From: Bacilli bacterium
GTDB taxonomy: Bacteria > Bacillota_I > Bacilli_A > RF39 > UBA660
Reading direction: 5' to 3'
Assembly (NCBI GenBank): GCA_017473105.1
Contig: JAFUNE010000010.1
Location: 1 to 64,000, forward strand
Length of the DNA stretch: 64,000 bases
Shown here: in pieces, positions 1-9,132 of the stretch
Layout of the letters: every line of letters starts with the position of its first letter
Numbering within the stretch: the first letter of the stretch is position 1
The notes under the pieces: model-generated
What the model was told of the DNA's origin: nothing
Database searches by the model: none
The model's input: the letters and a program-made list of their open reading frames with translations, nothing else
Translations under genes and position numbers: made by a program

Positions 1-32
1 CGTTCTTCTATGGTAAGATGATTATAGTTCAT
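1..32 (-). CDS. IS30-family transposase, N-terminal fragment cut by the window edge
   Basis: Only the first ten codons lie in the window: an ATG at 32 preceded by AGGAG at 41-45 with 8-nt spacing. The encoded start MNYNHLTIEER matches the usual opening of IS30-type DDE transposases (Y-x-H-L-T-x-x-E-R). The rest lies left of the window, so intactness cannot be judged. The call rests on ten residues plus the possible terminal repeat next to it. Confidence 0.55.
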   Translation of the reverse strand, partial: MNYNHLTIEE

Positions 33-102
33 ATTATTTACTCCTTAATGTTTGATTAGACACCAACATTATATCATGAGTAAATTTATGAACTTTTTAT
101 TT

Positions 103-140
103 TGAATTATTTAAGTGTTGCACTTGTTATTATAATTTAT
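103..140. mobile_element. Possible terminal inverted repeat of the IS30-like element
   Basis: The stretch around 112-131 (TTAAGTGTTGCACTTGTTAT) contains AAGTGTTGCACTT, a composition typical of IS30-family ends. It lies about 80 bp upstream of the transposase start, where the right end of such an element would be. The other end is outside the window, so the pairing cannot be tested. Confidence 0.45.
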
Positions 141-165
141 CCATAAAAAAAGAAACAAAAGATTC

Positions 166-1083
166 TTATCTTATTGGACCATTTTTAAACTCAGACATTG
201 AATCCATATTGATTTCATCTGATTTATATAACTTTTCAAGTAAATCTTGATCATTTTTTGTATAATCTTTGAAAAAATCATAGTGAATATTTTCAAAAGA
301 ATAAGTAATTGGATCAATCATCCAGTAAAAAAGTTCAAAATCTTGATGTCTTAAAATAATTTCACATATATATCCAATATCTGAACCCTCATATTTATGT
401 GAAGCATCTTCAATATATTTCCATACATCAGGATTAATACCATTTTCAAAATCTTTATAAAGTAAATATGACAAAATAGACATTAACTCAACAAGAGCCT
501 CATCTATAATTTGCTGATTACTCATTTGTTCATTTATTTTACCAGAAGCAAATTCCATGTCATCTAACTCTTTGGTAGTTTTCGAATTTAAAATATCTAC
601 ATCATCTTTATTATTATCAATATTTCCCTTTATTAAGTCTTGAGATGCATCAACATAACTAAAATCAAAATCAAAAGTGTTTTGAATAAATCTACCTTCT
701 TCATAATTATATGCCTTTTCATTTTTTTCATTTCTAGTAGCATCATATATCATCAAATTTCTATTTGAATGAATCATTTCATGAATAACAGTAACAAATA
801 AATTCATATCTACTTTTTGTGTTCTGTAATTTGAATTAACAAGAATAAATCCACGCGAACTAATAATTTTCTTTGATTTATCATCTAATTTTAATTGACT
901 AAGCAACCTATTAAGCCTTGGAGTACCAGGTGTGACAAACTCACCTTCATTACCAAATTTAGGTATTCCCCAAAACATAGGAGAATTACATGTTCCAGCG
1001 TAATACTTACCATCAAGTCCAATTGAATCAACAAAAACTCTAATCATTTGAGTTGACATATTTTTAATATCTCTTAATTCCAT
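166..1083 (-). CDS. Predicted zinc metallopeptidase-like protein (HExxH)
   Basis: A 305-residue protein. It has HEMIH at residues 101-105, a typical zinc-binding HExxH helix, and DEALVE at 194-199, which could supply the third glutamate ligand as in gluzincin-like peptidases. No signal peptide or membrane segment is visible, so it is probably cytosolic. The start follows GAGGTAG. The gene runs toward the IS30-like edge and is divergent from the exonuclease gene at 1177. Substrate and family are unknown. The metallopeptidase call rests on the motif pair only. Confidence 0.6.
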   Translation of the reverse strand: MELRDIKNMSTQMIRVFVDSIGLDGKYYAGTCNSPMFWGIPKFGNEGEFVTPGTPRLNRLLSQLKLDDKSKKIISSRGFILVNSNYRTQKVDMNLFVTVIHEMIHSNRNLMIYDATRNEKNEKAYNYEEGRFIQNTFDFDFSYVDASQDLIKGNIDNNKDDVDILNSKTTKELDDMEFASGKINEQMSNQQIIDEALVELMSILSYLLYKDFENGINPDVWKYIEDASHKYEGSDIGYICEIILRHQDFELFYWMIDPITYSFENIHYDFFKDYTKNDQDLLEKLYKSDEINMDSMSEFKNGPIR

Positions 1084-1176
1084 ACTATCTACCTCATATT
1101 AATTATAACATAATTAAAAAATAAAAAAGAAATATGATATAATTAAAAAGAACAATGATAAAGGAAGGAATAAAAC

Positions 1177-2448
1177 ATGAAGTGTCTTATATGTAATAAA
1201 GAAAATAATAATAAAGTATGTAATGATTGTATAAATAAATTAAGTATAAATGAAATTATAGAAAGAATAAGAAGCATTGAAAATTTAGAATATGAAGAAT
1301 ATAGAGAAATAATAAATAATGTTGCAAATACTTATCAAACTCCATTAAAAGAATATTGTATGATTATGAGTAACGTTAGAAAATATTATAGAATACCTAA
1401 AATTAATCAAGAATACTTGCTTGAAAACGCATTTGTATGTTTAGAAAGTGATTTAATAAGTAATAAAGATAAAAACGTAATAAATACATTACTTCTAGAT
1501 ACGTACTACAAAAATTATTTATTTGATAACGCTGAATCAATAGCTGAGAATCTAAAAGGAGAAATGCTTGATGAATTATCTCTTTATGCTTTAGGAGATT
1601 ACTATACAATTACAAGAAGATACGACATAGCAGAAAATTATTTAGAAAATGCAATTATGATTTGTCATGATGAATCAACAATGAAATATATAACTGATAA
1701 ACTAATAGAATGTCAAGAAAGAAGAAAGGGTAGATTAAACGGTGGAAGAGCAGAATATATGCCATCATCACAAGAAAATAAAGAAAAATATATTGAATTT
1801 ATGAAAACGATAAATATAGAAATAGAAAAAACTGTTTCTAGAGCAAAAGTACCTGATAAAATATCAAATGATGACTATCCACTACCAGTTGAATTAAAAG
1901 AATCGGGATTTAAATCATTTATAGCATTCGACCTTGAAACAACTGGAATAGATCATTCAAAAGATAGTATAACTGAAATTGCAGCAATCAGAGTAGTAAA
2001 TGGTGAAATAGTAGAATCAAAAGAATTTATATTTCAAGAACTAGTTCATCCATACAAAAAAAGAATACCTGAAAATGTAGAAAAAATAACAGGTATTACA
2101 AATGAAATGGTTCATAAATGTAGAGAAGTATGGGAAGTATTTAAAGATTTTTCAGAATTTATTGGAGACGATATTTTAGTGGGATATAATTGTATGTCTT
2201 TTGATAGCAAATTTTTAAGAAGAGCAGGTAGACTAAGTAATAAAATAATAACAAATAAATATTTTGATGTAATGAATTATATAAAAAAATTCGAGAGTGT
2301 ATTACATTATGAAAATAAAACACTAAGTTGTATAAGTGGTCTTCTTGGTATAACTAATCCAAACGCTCACAGAGCTCTTGCAGACTCAGTTACTACAGCA
2401 AAAGTATATCTAAAACTATTAGAATTAGAAGAAACAAATAAAAAATAA
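1177..2448 (+). CDS. DnaQ-type 3'-5' exonuclease with N-terminal zinc ribbon
   Basis: A 423-residue protein. Residues 3-18 hold two CxxC-like pairs (CLIC, CNDC), a small zinc ribbon. Residues 25-185 are helical and repeat-like. A DEDDh exonuclease domain starts near 248: FDLETTG (D252, E254, motif I), VGYNCMSFDS (motif II) and HRALADS near 397-403 (motif III with the catalytic His). The domain resembles the proofreading module of PolC/epsilon, but no polymerase part is attached. Probable role is 3' end trimming of DNA or RNA. The start follows GGAAGG. Confidence 0.8.
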   Translation: MKCLICNKENNNKVCNDCINKLSINEIIERIRSIENLEYEEYREIINNVANTYQTPLKEYCMIMSNVRKYYRIPKINQEYLLENAFVCLESDLISNKDKNVINTLLLDTYYKNYLFDNAESIAENLKGEMLDELSLYALGDYYTITRRYDIAENYLENAIMICHDESTMKYITDKLIECQERRKGRLNGGRAEYMPSSQENKEKYIEFMKTINIEIEKTVSRAKVPDKISNDDYPLPVELKESGFKSFIAFDLETTGIDHSKDSITEIAAIRVVNGEIVESKEFIFQELVHPYKKRIPENVEKITGITNEMVHKCREVWEVFKDFSEFIGDDILVGYNCMSFDSKFLRRAGRLSNKIITNKYFDVMNYIKKFESVLHYENKTLSCISGLLGITNPNAHRALADSVTTAKVYLKLLELEETNKK

Positions 2449-2475
2449 TCCATTTTATATGGATTATTTTCTTTT
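2442..2475. terminator. Bidirectional intrinsic terminator
   Basis: A stem AAAATAATCCAT / ATGGATTATTTT with a 5-nt loop and T runs on both strands. It sits between the convergent exonuclease gene and the membrane protein gene ending at 2464. Confidence 0.8.
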
Positions 2476-3093
2476 TAAACCTAATCTTAAGCCTGAATTC
2501 TTAAGTGTAGTTTCATATTCTGTTTCGATTTGATCATCTAAATTATCTTCAATAGCTTTTGTATCATTAATTAAACTAAATATTTGATTTGGATAAATTC
2601 CTTTTCTAACATATTCATTTTCTTTAAGTCTGTTTTCTTCTTTTTCATAATCATTTTTAATTTTTCTAATAGTATCAATTTTAATACCATCAACTTTTAA
2701 TTTATTTTTATAAATCTTTTTAAGTACTGCCCAATAAATTGCAGATAAACCACCAACAACAGAAGAACCAGCTAAAGCATAAACACTACTTTGAATAGCA
2801 CTAGCATAAAAGTTTGAAATATCTTTAACACCACCACATAAAAATCCGATAGCAGTAACAGAAATAATAAATATAGGTTGAAACTTAATCATAAATTGAG
2901 ATAATTTCTTAACTTTTTTATCTTCTTCTAATTTCTTTTTTGCATCTCTTAACTTATTATCAATCAATTCTTTTTTATTTTCTGATAAAAGTTCACCTTG
3001 AGCACCATGTCCATAATATCTTTTTTCTAAAACGCCATTATGATCAGAAACAATCATGTTTCCTTCATCTAATAATACAAATTCTCTATTCAT
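2464..3093 (-). CDS. Unrecognised membrane protein with C-terminal LRLGLKRK tail
   Basis: A 209-residue protein. A charged helical N-terminal third is followed by two hydrophobic segments (about 72-88 and 98-124) and a second charged helical stretch (126-165). This is a soluble-hairpin-soluble layout like the family C and D proteins of the distant array. It ends GLRLGLKRK, the tail shared by many proteins at 23-62 kb. It has its own promoter (3123-3150) and a G5-type SD (AAGGGGGAA). Function unknown. Confidence 0.85.
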   Translation of the reverse strand: MNREFVLLDEGNMIVSDHNGVLEKRYYGHGAQGELLSENKKELIDNKLRDAKKKLEEDKKVKKLSQFMIKFQPIFIISVTAIGFLCGGVKDISNFYASAIQSSVYALAGSSVVGGLSAIYWAVLKKIYKNKLKVDGIKIDTIRKIKNDYEKEENRLKENEYVRKGIYPNQIFSLINDTKAIEDNLDDQIETEYETTLKNSGLRLGLKRK

Positions 3094-3122
3094 TATAATT
3101 CCCCCTTAAAATTTGCTCATAT

Positions 3123-3150
3123 ATTATAACACAAAACTAAAAAATATCAA
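3123..3150 (-). promoter_or_regulatory. Sigma-A-type promoter for the 2464-3093 gene
   Basis: On the minus strand, TTGATA (3145-3150), a 16-bp spacer, then TATAAT (3123-3128), about 30 bp upstream of the start codon. Confidence 0.7.
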
Positions 3151-3251
3151 AGAAAAATGTTAAAATAACAAAATAAAAATAATATTATAAAAAGTCTATA
3201 TAACTATTTTGTTAATAATAAATAATTAGAATTTTTTATAGTTCTTTTTAA

Positions 3252-3280
3252 TTGAAATGAAATAATAAAATATGTATAAT
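3252..3280 (+). promoter_or_regulatory. Sigma-A-type promoter for the 3307 gene
   Basis: TTGAAA (3252-3257), a 17-bp spacer, TATAAT (3275-3280), followed by a strong AAGGAGGT SD just before the ATG at 3307. Confidence 0.8.
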
Positions 3281-3306
3281 ATACTTTACAAAAAGGAGGT
3301 TTTATA

Positions 3307-4407
3307 ATGTTTGTACCAATAGTACCATCAATCGGAAGAACAACAGTAATAAACAAAACAATTGTATATAGCGATACAGTCTTAAAATTAGATGAATTAG
3401 GACAAAATATAAAACTAACATCTATTTCTAATGTAACTGAATCAGAGTTTGAAAAATGCATTAAATGTATACTATCAAGTAATGAGGATGTGCTTTTTAA
3501 TACAATACAATATTCAAAAAAAGACAAAAAAGTTTATTTTTATACAAATAAAAAACTAGATATTACAAAATGGGAAAATAGAAATGTAAAAGAATATGAT
3601 AGGGTAAATGATAGAGATTCACTTCTAGAAGAACTAAATTATCTTTATGATTCATCGAATAAACCAAAAGATGAAGATGTAATTGATTTATATAGTGTTT
3701 ATACACTGTATATAACAACTAAACAAGCGCATTCAAGAATAGAAGAAATTTTTACATCTAGAATTGAATATGCAATGAAAAATGGATTAAATGATTCAAT
3801 TTATTTATATGGAATAACATTTAATAAAAATAAAAATGAATTAGAATTAAGATACAATTCAGGTCATTCATCAGAAACACAAAAAATAGTATTCAGAAAA
3901 AAAGACAACGAAGTATATATAGTTAAGAGTAATACATCAGACGCGTATGATGTATTCAATGAAATATCAAGTATTATAAACGAAGCATTAGATGAATTAA
4001 AAGATTTTGAAGAAAAACACGATTTAAGTGATGGTAATTATTGCATAGATGTAGTAAATTCAAACTTAAAAGCAGCTATAAATTTATTTGATATCAGTTT
4101 GTATAGAAGAACAAAAGGAATAAAAAAAGATTTTGAATTATCATTTTCAAATCATTTTGATTCAATTGATATTGATTGTAATTCATCATTAATTATAGAT
4201 ATAGTAAAAAATAACGAAATAAAATTATTCAAAAACACATTCATTAAAATAGAAGATTGTCCTAAATGGATGAGAGATATTTTATATGAAACAAGAAAAC
4301 AAAATTTAATAGAAGAAAAAAAATTAGAAGAAGAGAAAATAAAAAAACAATTAAAAAGAGAAAAACTTAATAAAATAAAAAAATTCTTTTTTCTAAATTC
4401 AAAATAA
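3307..4407 (+). CDS. Unrecognised soluble protein with basic coiled-coil tail
   Basis: A 366-residue protein with no signal peptide or membrane segment. Residues 1-325 look like a mixed alpha/beta soluble protein. Residues 330-362 are a Lys/Glu-rich helix likely to form a coiled coil, ending FFFLNSK. It is a single-gene unit with a near-consensus promoter and a terminator at 4406-4440. I do not recognise the family. It lacks the LxLK-type tail of its neighbours. Confidence 0.8.
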   Translation: MFVPIVPSIGRTTVINKTIVYSDTVLKLDELGQNIKLTSISNVTESEFEKCIKCILSSNEDVLFNTIQYSKKDKKVYFYTNKKLDITKWENRNVKEYDRVNDRDSLLEELNYLYDSSNKPKDEDVIDLYSVYTLYITTKQAHSRIEEIFTSRIEYAMKNGLNDSIYLYGITFNKNKNELELRYNSGHSSETQKIVFRKKDNEVYIVKSNTSDAYDVFNEISSIINEALDELKDFEEKHDLSDGNYCIDVVNSNLKAAINLFDISLYRRTKGIKKDFELSFSNHFDSIDIDCNSSLIIDIVKNNEIKLFKNTFIKIEDCPKWMRDILYETRKQNLIEEKKLEEEKIKKQLKREKLNKIKKFFFLNSK

Positions 4408-4440
4408 AAACTACACTGTTTAAAAAAGTGTAGTTTTTTA
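4406..4440. terminator. Bidirectional intrinsic terminator
   Basis: AAAACTACACT pairs with AGTGTAGTTTT, with A and T tracts outside. It serves the convergent genes ending at 4407 and 4458. Confidence 0.8.
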
Positions 4441-4457
4441 TTAACTCAAAATATATG

Positions 4458-5630
4458 TTATTTACCATAATTTATACTCTCTTTAATATTTTTTCTTAAT
4501 GTTATAATACTTAATTCTTTTAGAATCTCCATTTCTTCGGTAGGTTCAGGACCAATTAAAACATGAGTATCCATATTATTAATTGCATTATCATCAAAAA
4601 ACCATAATATACAATTATTATAATAACTTTGATTTCTTAAAATTAATGAACGTGAAAAACTATTTATCAATCTACACACAAACTGTTTATTTTTTTTCAA
4701 GGATTCAATATCATTTGATTTTTCAAGCCATTTAGCAAGTGTTAATGTAAATGAAGTTGTATAATTATAAAAAATAAATTCTAACATATCTAAATCTCTT
4801 TTATATATTTCAGGTAGATAACGAGTCAATTGTTGTTCATATATTATTTTTTTATCTGAATTAAAAAAAATCATTAGTAATTCCTTTACAAATTCTTTAT
4901 CATTAATTATATCAGCTGTAGTATTTTTAAAAAATCTCAAACTTTTATTTTCAGCAATTAATTTTAATATATTTTTATCACTAATAAGCAATGAATCACA
5001 TATCTTATCATTTTGTATTTCTAAAAAAAGTTTGATTTTATTATCAATAGATAAATAATTATAATCAGATACAATATCTCTTTCTTTTATTTTAGATATA
5101 GCTTTTTCATGTTTTTGAGTACATGCCATATAATATAAAAATAAAATATCATCTTCATCAAGAACTTCTTTTTCTAATAATTGAATTAATTTTGTATATT
5201 CATTATATTTCTTAGTTAATACATTAATATAATGTTGGTTTTTGCTTTTATCAATCTCAGTTAGTTTTTCTATTAAAGCAGGTATATACTTTTCATCAAT
5301 ATCTGCACATGCAACAGATGAACCATTAATTTCCACGTAATTTTTTGCTTTCTTTGTGTCATAATCCATATGTTCTTCTATTTTAAAATAAAAAACAGGA
5401 TTCAATAAGTTATTTTCAATTTCATAATATACATAAATATCACCAGGTTTAATGTCGTAATATGGTACTAATTCTCCACATATATGATCTTTGCACCATT
5501 CATAATCATTTGCTATACACCAATCTTTATTAGAATCTTTTAAATCTTCATATAATTGATCATAAGAAGATTTTTTTAACGAATGCCTTTCAGTACATTT
5601 GTCATATTTTTTCCATATTCCTTTTTTCAT
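4458..5630 (-). CDS. Unrecognised protein with N-terminal WC...GDIYVYY segment
   Basis: A 390-residue soluble protein. The N-terminal part has W37-C38 followed about 25 residues later by GDIYVYYE (63-70). Several phage and gut-bacterial proteins pair a Trp-Cys-x-Ala/Thr with a downstream G-x-(I/L)-Y-V strand, and this may be a distant relative, but that is a weak lead. The C-terminal two thirds is helical with repeat-like units (NKEFV/DKEFVKELL), possibly an alpha-solenoid. The start follows GGAGGTAG. No LxLK-type tail. Confidence 0.75.
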   Translation of the reverse strand: MKKGIWKKYDKCTERHSLKKSSYDQLYEDLKDSNKDWCIANDYEWCKDHICGELVPYYDIKPGDIYVYYEIENNLLNPVFYFKIEEHMDYDTKKAKNYVEINGSSVACADIDEKYIPALIEKLTEIDKSKNQHYINVLTKKYNEYTKLIQLLEKEVLDEDDILFLYYMACTQKHEKAISKIKERDIVSDYNYLSIDNKIKLFLEIQNDKICDSLLISDKNILKLIAENKSLRFFKNTTADIINDKEFVKELLMIFFNSDKKIIYEQQLTRYLPEIYKRDLDMLEFIFYNYTTSFTLTLAKWLEKSNDIESLKKNKQFVCRLINSFSRSLILRNQSYYNNCILWFFDDNAINNMDTHVLIGPEPTEEMEILKELSIITLRKNIKESINYGK

Positions 5631-5721
5631 GTACTACCTCCAAAGTACATTTATTATATTATTAAAAAAAATATTATTCAATACAATTATTTTATGTTAT
5701 TATATAAAACAAGGTGATTTT

Positions 5722-6720
5722 ATGATAGAAAAAAATATGTCTTATGAAAATTCTTTAAGAGATGCTAAAATCTTTTTAAATACTTTTGGATTTATTCTTG
5801 AAGAAAACACAAATGAAATACTAAATATTTATGATAAAAATAATAATATTGTAGGTAAATTAAATAAAATAGATAATAGAATAAATATTTCAGTAGAGTA
5901 TAATGGACTTTTATTAGAAGCAGATTATTATATTCCAAAAATTATATCATTTGTAGACTTTGAAGATGATAATCAATTATATGGACAATGGAGTAGTGAA
6001 ATCTTTTTCATATTAAAAAAAGATAACATAAAAATGAATGGAGAATTTTTAATATCGAGTTCATTAGACAGTGAATTTGGTCATAGATGTGTATGTCATC
6101 CAATTATTAGATGTAACTTAGATGGGCAAGCAGAAATAGAAGTTGAAATTTTAAGAAATGGAAATACTTTTGGATTAAATTTTAAAACATTTAATACAAA
6201 AGAAAGTATACAAATAAAACCATATGATGACATGAATGGATATATAAGACACGATATATTATACGGAACATATGATTTCACAAGAAGTTCATATCCTTAT
6301 AGAAAATATAGTGGAGTATTCCCATCATCATCAAATGAACCAAATAAATTACACGCATTTCTACATGAAAATAAATATAATGAATGTATAGACTTTAAAG
6401 AAAAAAAAGTAGATAAGATTAAACCAGATACATGTAGTGAATCTATAATTCAAAAAGGCAATTTAATGAAAGAATTAGATCCAAAAATGTATAAAGAAAT
6501 AAAAACACTTCTACAATTGTTTAGACTGGAAGATATTTTATTACTTGATAATCTAATAAGTGTTTGTTATGATAGTTATACCGATGAAGAAATATATGCA
6601 TTACTTGGAATAAAAAGAAAACCATTTGTTTTTCAAAATGGACAAACAAAATTAAAAAATGCATATTTTTACAATAAAGAACAAGAAGATAAATCGTCTT
6701 CATTAAAAATGATAAAATAG
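5722..6720 (+). CDS. Unrecognised soluble protein
   Basis: A 332-residue protein read from the ATG at 5722, which has AAGGTGA upstream. A longer in-frame start at 5599 adds 41 hydrophobic residues but lacks an SD and overlaps the divergent gene's start. The N-terminal two thirds looks beta-rich. The last 80 residues are helical. No catalytic motif is recognised. The next gene starts 9 bp downstream behind TAGGAGGT, so the two are probably one operon. Confidence 0.75.
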   Translation: MIEKNMSYENSLRDAKIFLNTFGFILEENTNEILNIYDKNNNIVGKLNKIDNRINISVEYNGLLLEADYYIPKIISFVDFEDDNQLYGQWSSEIFFILKKDNIKMNGEFLISSSLDSEFGHRCVCHPIIRCNLDGQAEIEVEILRNGNTFGLNFKTFNTKESIQIKPYDDMNGYIRHDILYGTYDFTRSSYPYRKYSGVFPSSSNEPNKLHAFLHENKYNECIDFKEKKVDKIKPDTCSESIIQKGNLMKELDPKMYKEIKTLLQLFRLEDILLLDNLISVCYDSYTDEEIYALLGIKRKPFVFQNGQTKLKNAYFYNKEQEDKSSSLKMIK

Positions 6721-6729
6721 GAGGTACTT

Positions 6730-7359
6730 ATGAAAGATATTGATGTTAATTCACCGGAATTTAAAGAAAAAATAACAAAAATGAATAGTGATTTTTTAAC
6801 TAAACTATTTGAAAAAGACAAAAAAATAAAAGAAATGAGCACTAGTTCAGAATACATATTATGGCTAAAAGAATTTACAGATAAAACACCAGAATTTTCT
6901 GATGAAGATTATGTATATTTTCCAGAACAAATATGTGAAAGTGATAATAATTATGTAGATGATTTAGGATTATTCTTTGAAGTAATTGAAAGATACGCAG
7001 AAAAAAATTATATTACAAAAATGCCATGTGATTTCGGAGGTTTTTATCCAGTTAGATTAGATAATAATGGTTTTTATATAGGTTGTCTAGTTGGTCAAGG
7101 AGTAGTGCACTTTTGTAAAAGAGTTGAAGTAACAAATAAAGAACATTTTATTGACTATAACGATATTATGAATAATAAAACCCAACCATATGTAGAAGAA
7201 ATAAATAGAAGTTTAGATGATTTAAAAAATAAAATAAACGATTTATATAGAAGTGGAGTACCACTAGAGACTATTAGAAAAACAGCAAATCAATTAGTTG
7301 AAGAACTAGAAAAAGAATTAAATGAAAAAGCAAAATTATTTAATTTAAGATTAAAGTAA
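6730..7359 (+). CDS. Unrecognised soluble protein with LFNLRLK tail
   Basis: A 209-residue protein with a clear AGGAGGT SD, 9 bp after the preceding gene. The first and last 40 residues are charged helices and the middle is mixed. It ends LFNLRLK, matching the tail of the 23-62 kb array. It is the last gene before a terminator, so the basic end cannot be explained by an SD for a following gene. Function unknown. Confidence 0.8.
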   Translation: MKDIDVNSPEFKEKITKMNSDFLTKLFEKDKKIKEMSTSSEYILWLKEFTDKTPEFSDEDYVYFPEQICESDNNYVDDLGLFFEVIERYAEKNYITKMPCDFGGFYPVRLDNNGFYIGCLVGQGVVHFCKRVEVTNKEHFIDYNDIMNNKTQPYVEEINRSLDDLKNKINDLYRSGVPLETIRKTANQLVEELEKELNEKAKLFNLRLK

Positions 7360-7362
7360 AAC

Positions 7363-7399
7363 AAAAAAAGAATTTAAATTAATATTAAATTCTTTTTAT
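7363..7399. terminator. Bidirectional intrinsic terminator
   Basis: AAAAAGAATTTAA and TTAAATTCTTTTT form a long stem between the convergent genes ending at 7359 and 7396. Confidence 0.75.
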
Positions 7400-7794
7400 T
7401 TTCTCTTTTTTAAAATTTTAGCACCATCTAAAGAATAAATTCTCTCAATATCTTTTATATTTGACTGCATAGATATGTCTAATCCTCTATCTAATGCTAT
7501 ATTATTAAAAGTTTGATATAAAATATAATTCTCAAGCAACTCTGCACCATATAATTGCATTAACGCGCTTTGAAGACCACTTGAACTCGGATCTAATAAA
7601 GTACGATTTTTATTATTTAAATATAATGTATAATTTTTTGATAATTTAATATCTAAATCACTCATAACAAGCATTATGTTAAAATCAGTTAGAACAAAAG
7701 GTAATATTTCAGGATTTTCTTTCGCTATTCCACGTAAAGATGTTATTAATAAACCGTGTTTTTCTTGAACATTTTTTATATCTAATTCATTCAT
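7396..7794 (-). CDS. Unrecognised small protein with ILKKRK tail
   Basis: A 132-residue protein. The start is the ATG at 7794 behind TGGAGGT; the longest ORF would add 18 hydrophobic residues without an SD. It is soluble and largely helical, and ends AKILKKRK. It lies 60 bp downstream of rarA on the same strand, but no functional link is evident. Confidence 0.75.
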   Translation of the reverse strand: MNELDIKNVQEKHGLLITSLRGIAKENPEILPFVLTDFNIMLVMSDLDIKLSKNYTLYLNNKNRTLLDPSSSGLQSALMQLYGAELLENYILYQTFNNIALDRGLDISMQSNIKDIERIYSLDGAKILKKRK

Positions 7795-7853
7795 AAAATA
7801 ACCTCCAAATTTGATACATATTATAAAAAAATTAACATAAATAGTCAATATAT

Positions 7854-9050
7854 TTATTTTCTTGTTTTAATAGATTGATTAAATTTATACATTTCTGTTT
7901 CAAACTTATTACGTTTTGGAGAATAGTATTTTCTACCTTTTAAATTTTCGGGTAAATATTCTTGTTCAACCCAGTAGTTAGGGTAGTTGTGCGGATATTT
8001 ATATGTTGGGCTATTAGTTCTAATATGCTCAGGTATTCTACCAACATTTCCCGCGTTTATATCACTAATTGCAGCCGCAATACCAGAGTATCCAGAATTA
8101 GACTTTGGACTTAAAGCCATCTCAGTTACAATAACTCCAAGAGGAATTTGAAGTTCTGGATAACCAATTCTTTCACATGCTTCAATAGCAGCAATAACTT
8201 TAGGACCAATACCAGGGTTTGCAAGACCAATATCTTCATATGCTATAACAATCATACGTCTATAAATAGAATCATAGTCCCCAGAAACAATAAGTCTGCC
8301 CAAATAGTGAAGAGCAGCATCAACATCACTACCACGAATACTTTTTTGAAAAGCACTTAACATATCATAATGTCCATCTTCACCTTTATCTGTAAAAAAC
8401 GAAGGACTATTATTAACTTCTTGTATATTTTCAATCGTAACGTTTTTATTAAAACCAAAGTACGCAAATTCAACTAAATTATATGCATACCTAACATCTC
8501 CGTTTGAAAGTTTAGCGATATATTTGATTGTTTTAGAGTCCATTTTAATATCAGGATAAACACTACTAACTCTTTTTAATCCTTTTTCAACATCCTTTTC
8601 AGTTAAAGCTTTAAGTTCAAGCATTTGACATCTACTACGAATAGCAGGATTTATTGAATGATAAGGATTTGAATTTGTAAGACCAATTAAAGTAATAAGA
8701 CCACTTTCAATAAAAGAAAGAAGAATATCTTGTTTATCTTTATTCATACGATGAATTTCATCAACTATAAGAATTATTCCATTATAAAGTTTAGCTTCTT
8801 CTATAACAACTTCAAAATCTTTCTTAGAATTAACTGTAGCATTAAGCATTCTATATCTTAAATTAAACTCATTCATCAAAGCAAGAGCAATCGTTGTCTT
8901 ACCAATACCACTTTGACCATAGAAAATTATATTAAAAAGTCTTTTGGATTTAACCAAATTAGAAAGAACCTTATCTTTACCAATTAAATGACTTTGACCT
9001 AAAACATCTTTTAAACAAGAAGGTCTTAATTTATTTTGAAGTAATTCCAT
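7854..9050 (-). CDS. rarA: Replication-associated recombination protein A (RarA/MgsA AAA+ ATPase)
   Basis: A 398-residue, full-length member of the clamp-loader-related RarA/MgsA/WRNIP1 family, which acts at stalled replication forks. Seen: Walker A GQSGIGKTT (45-53), Walker B ILIVDEIHRMN (about 93-103), the SRC arginine-finger segment, and the C-terminal tetramerisation region with AYEDIGLANP and the family's closing HNYPNYWVEQEYLPE segment. GTG and ATG codons lie 9 and 6 nt further upstream, but AGAGGTG places the SD correctly only for the ATG at 9050. Confidence 0.95.
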   Translation of the reverse strand: MELLQNKLRPSCLKDVLGQSHLIGKDKVLSNLVKSKRLFNIIFYGQSGIGKTTIALALMNEFNLRYRMLNATVNSKKDFEVVIEEAKLYNGIILIVDEIHRMNKDKQDILLSFIESGLITLIGLTNSNPYHSINPAIRSRCQMLELKALTEKDVEKGLKRVSSVYPDIKMDSKTIKYIAKLSNGDVRYAYNLVEFAYFGFNKNVTIENIQEVNNSPSFFTDKGEDGHYDMLSAFQKSIRGSDVDAALHYLGRLIVSGDYDSIYRRMIVIAYEDIGLANPGIGPKVIAAIEACERIGYPELQIPLGVIVTEMALSPKSNSGYSGIAAAISDINAGNVGRIPEHIRTNSPTYKYPHNYPNYWVEQEYLPENLKGRKYYSPKRNKFETEMYKFNQSIKTRK

Positions 9051-9132
9051 ACTCATCACCTCTAAATATTGTATCTTTTTTTTATGTAAATTAAAAGTAA
9101 AAAACTACCAAAAATCTAGATTTTATTATATA

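Noticed and set aside
5599..5721. Longer start for the 5722 gene
   Set aside because: Adds 41 hydrophobic residues without an SD and overlaps the divergent gene's start region; the ATG at 5722 has AAGGTGA.
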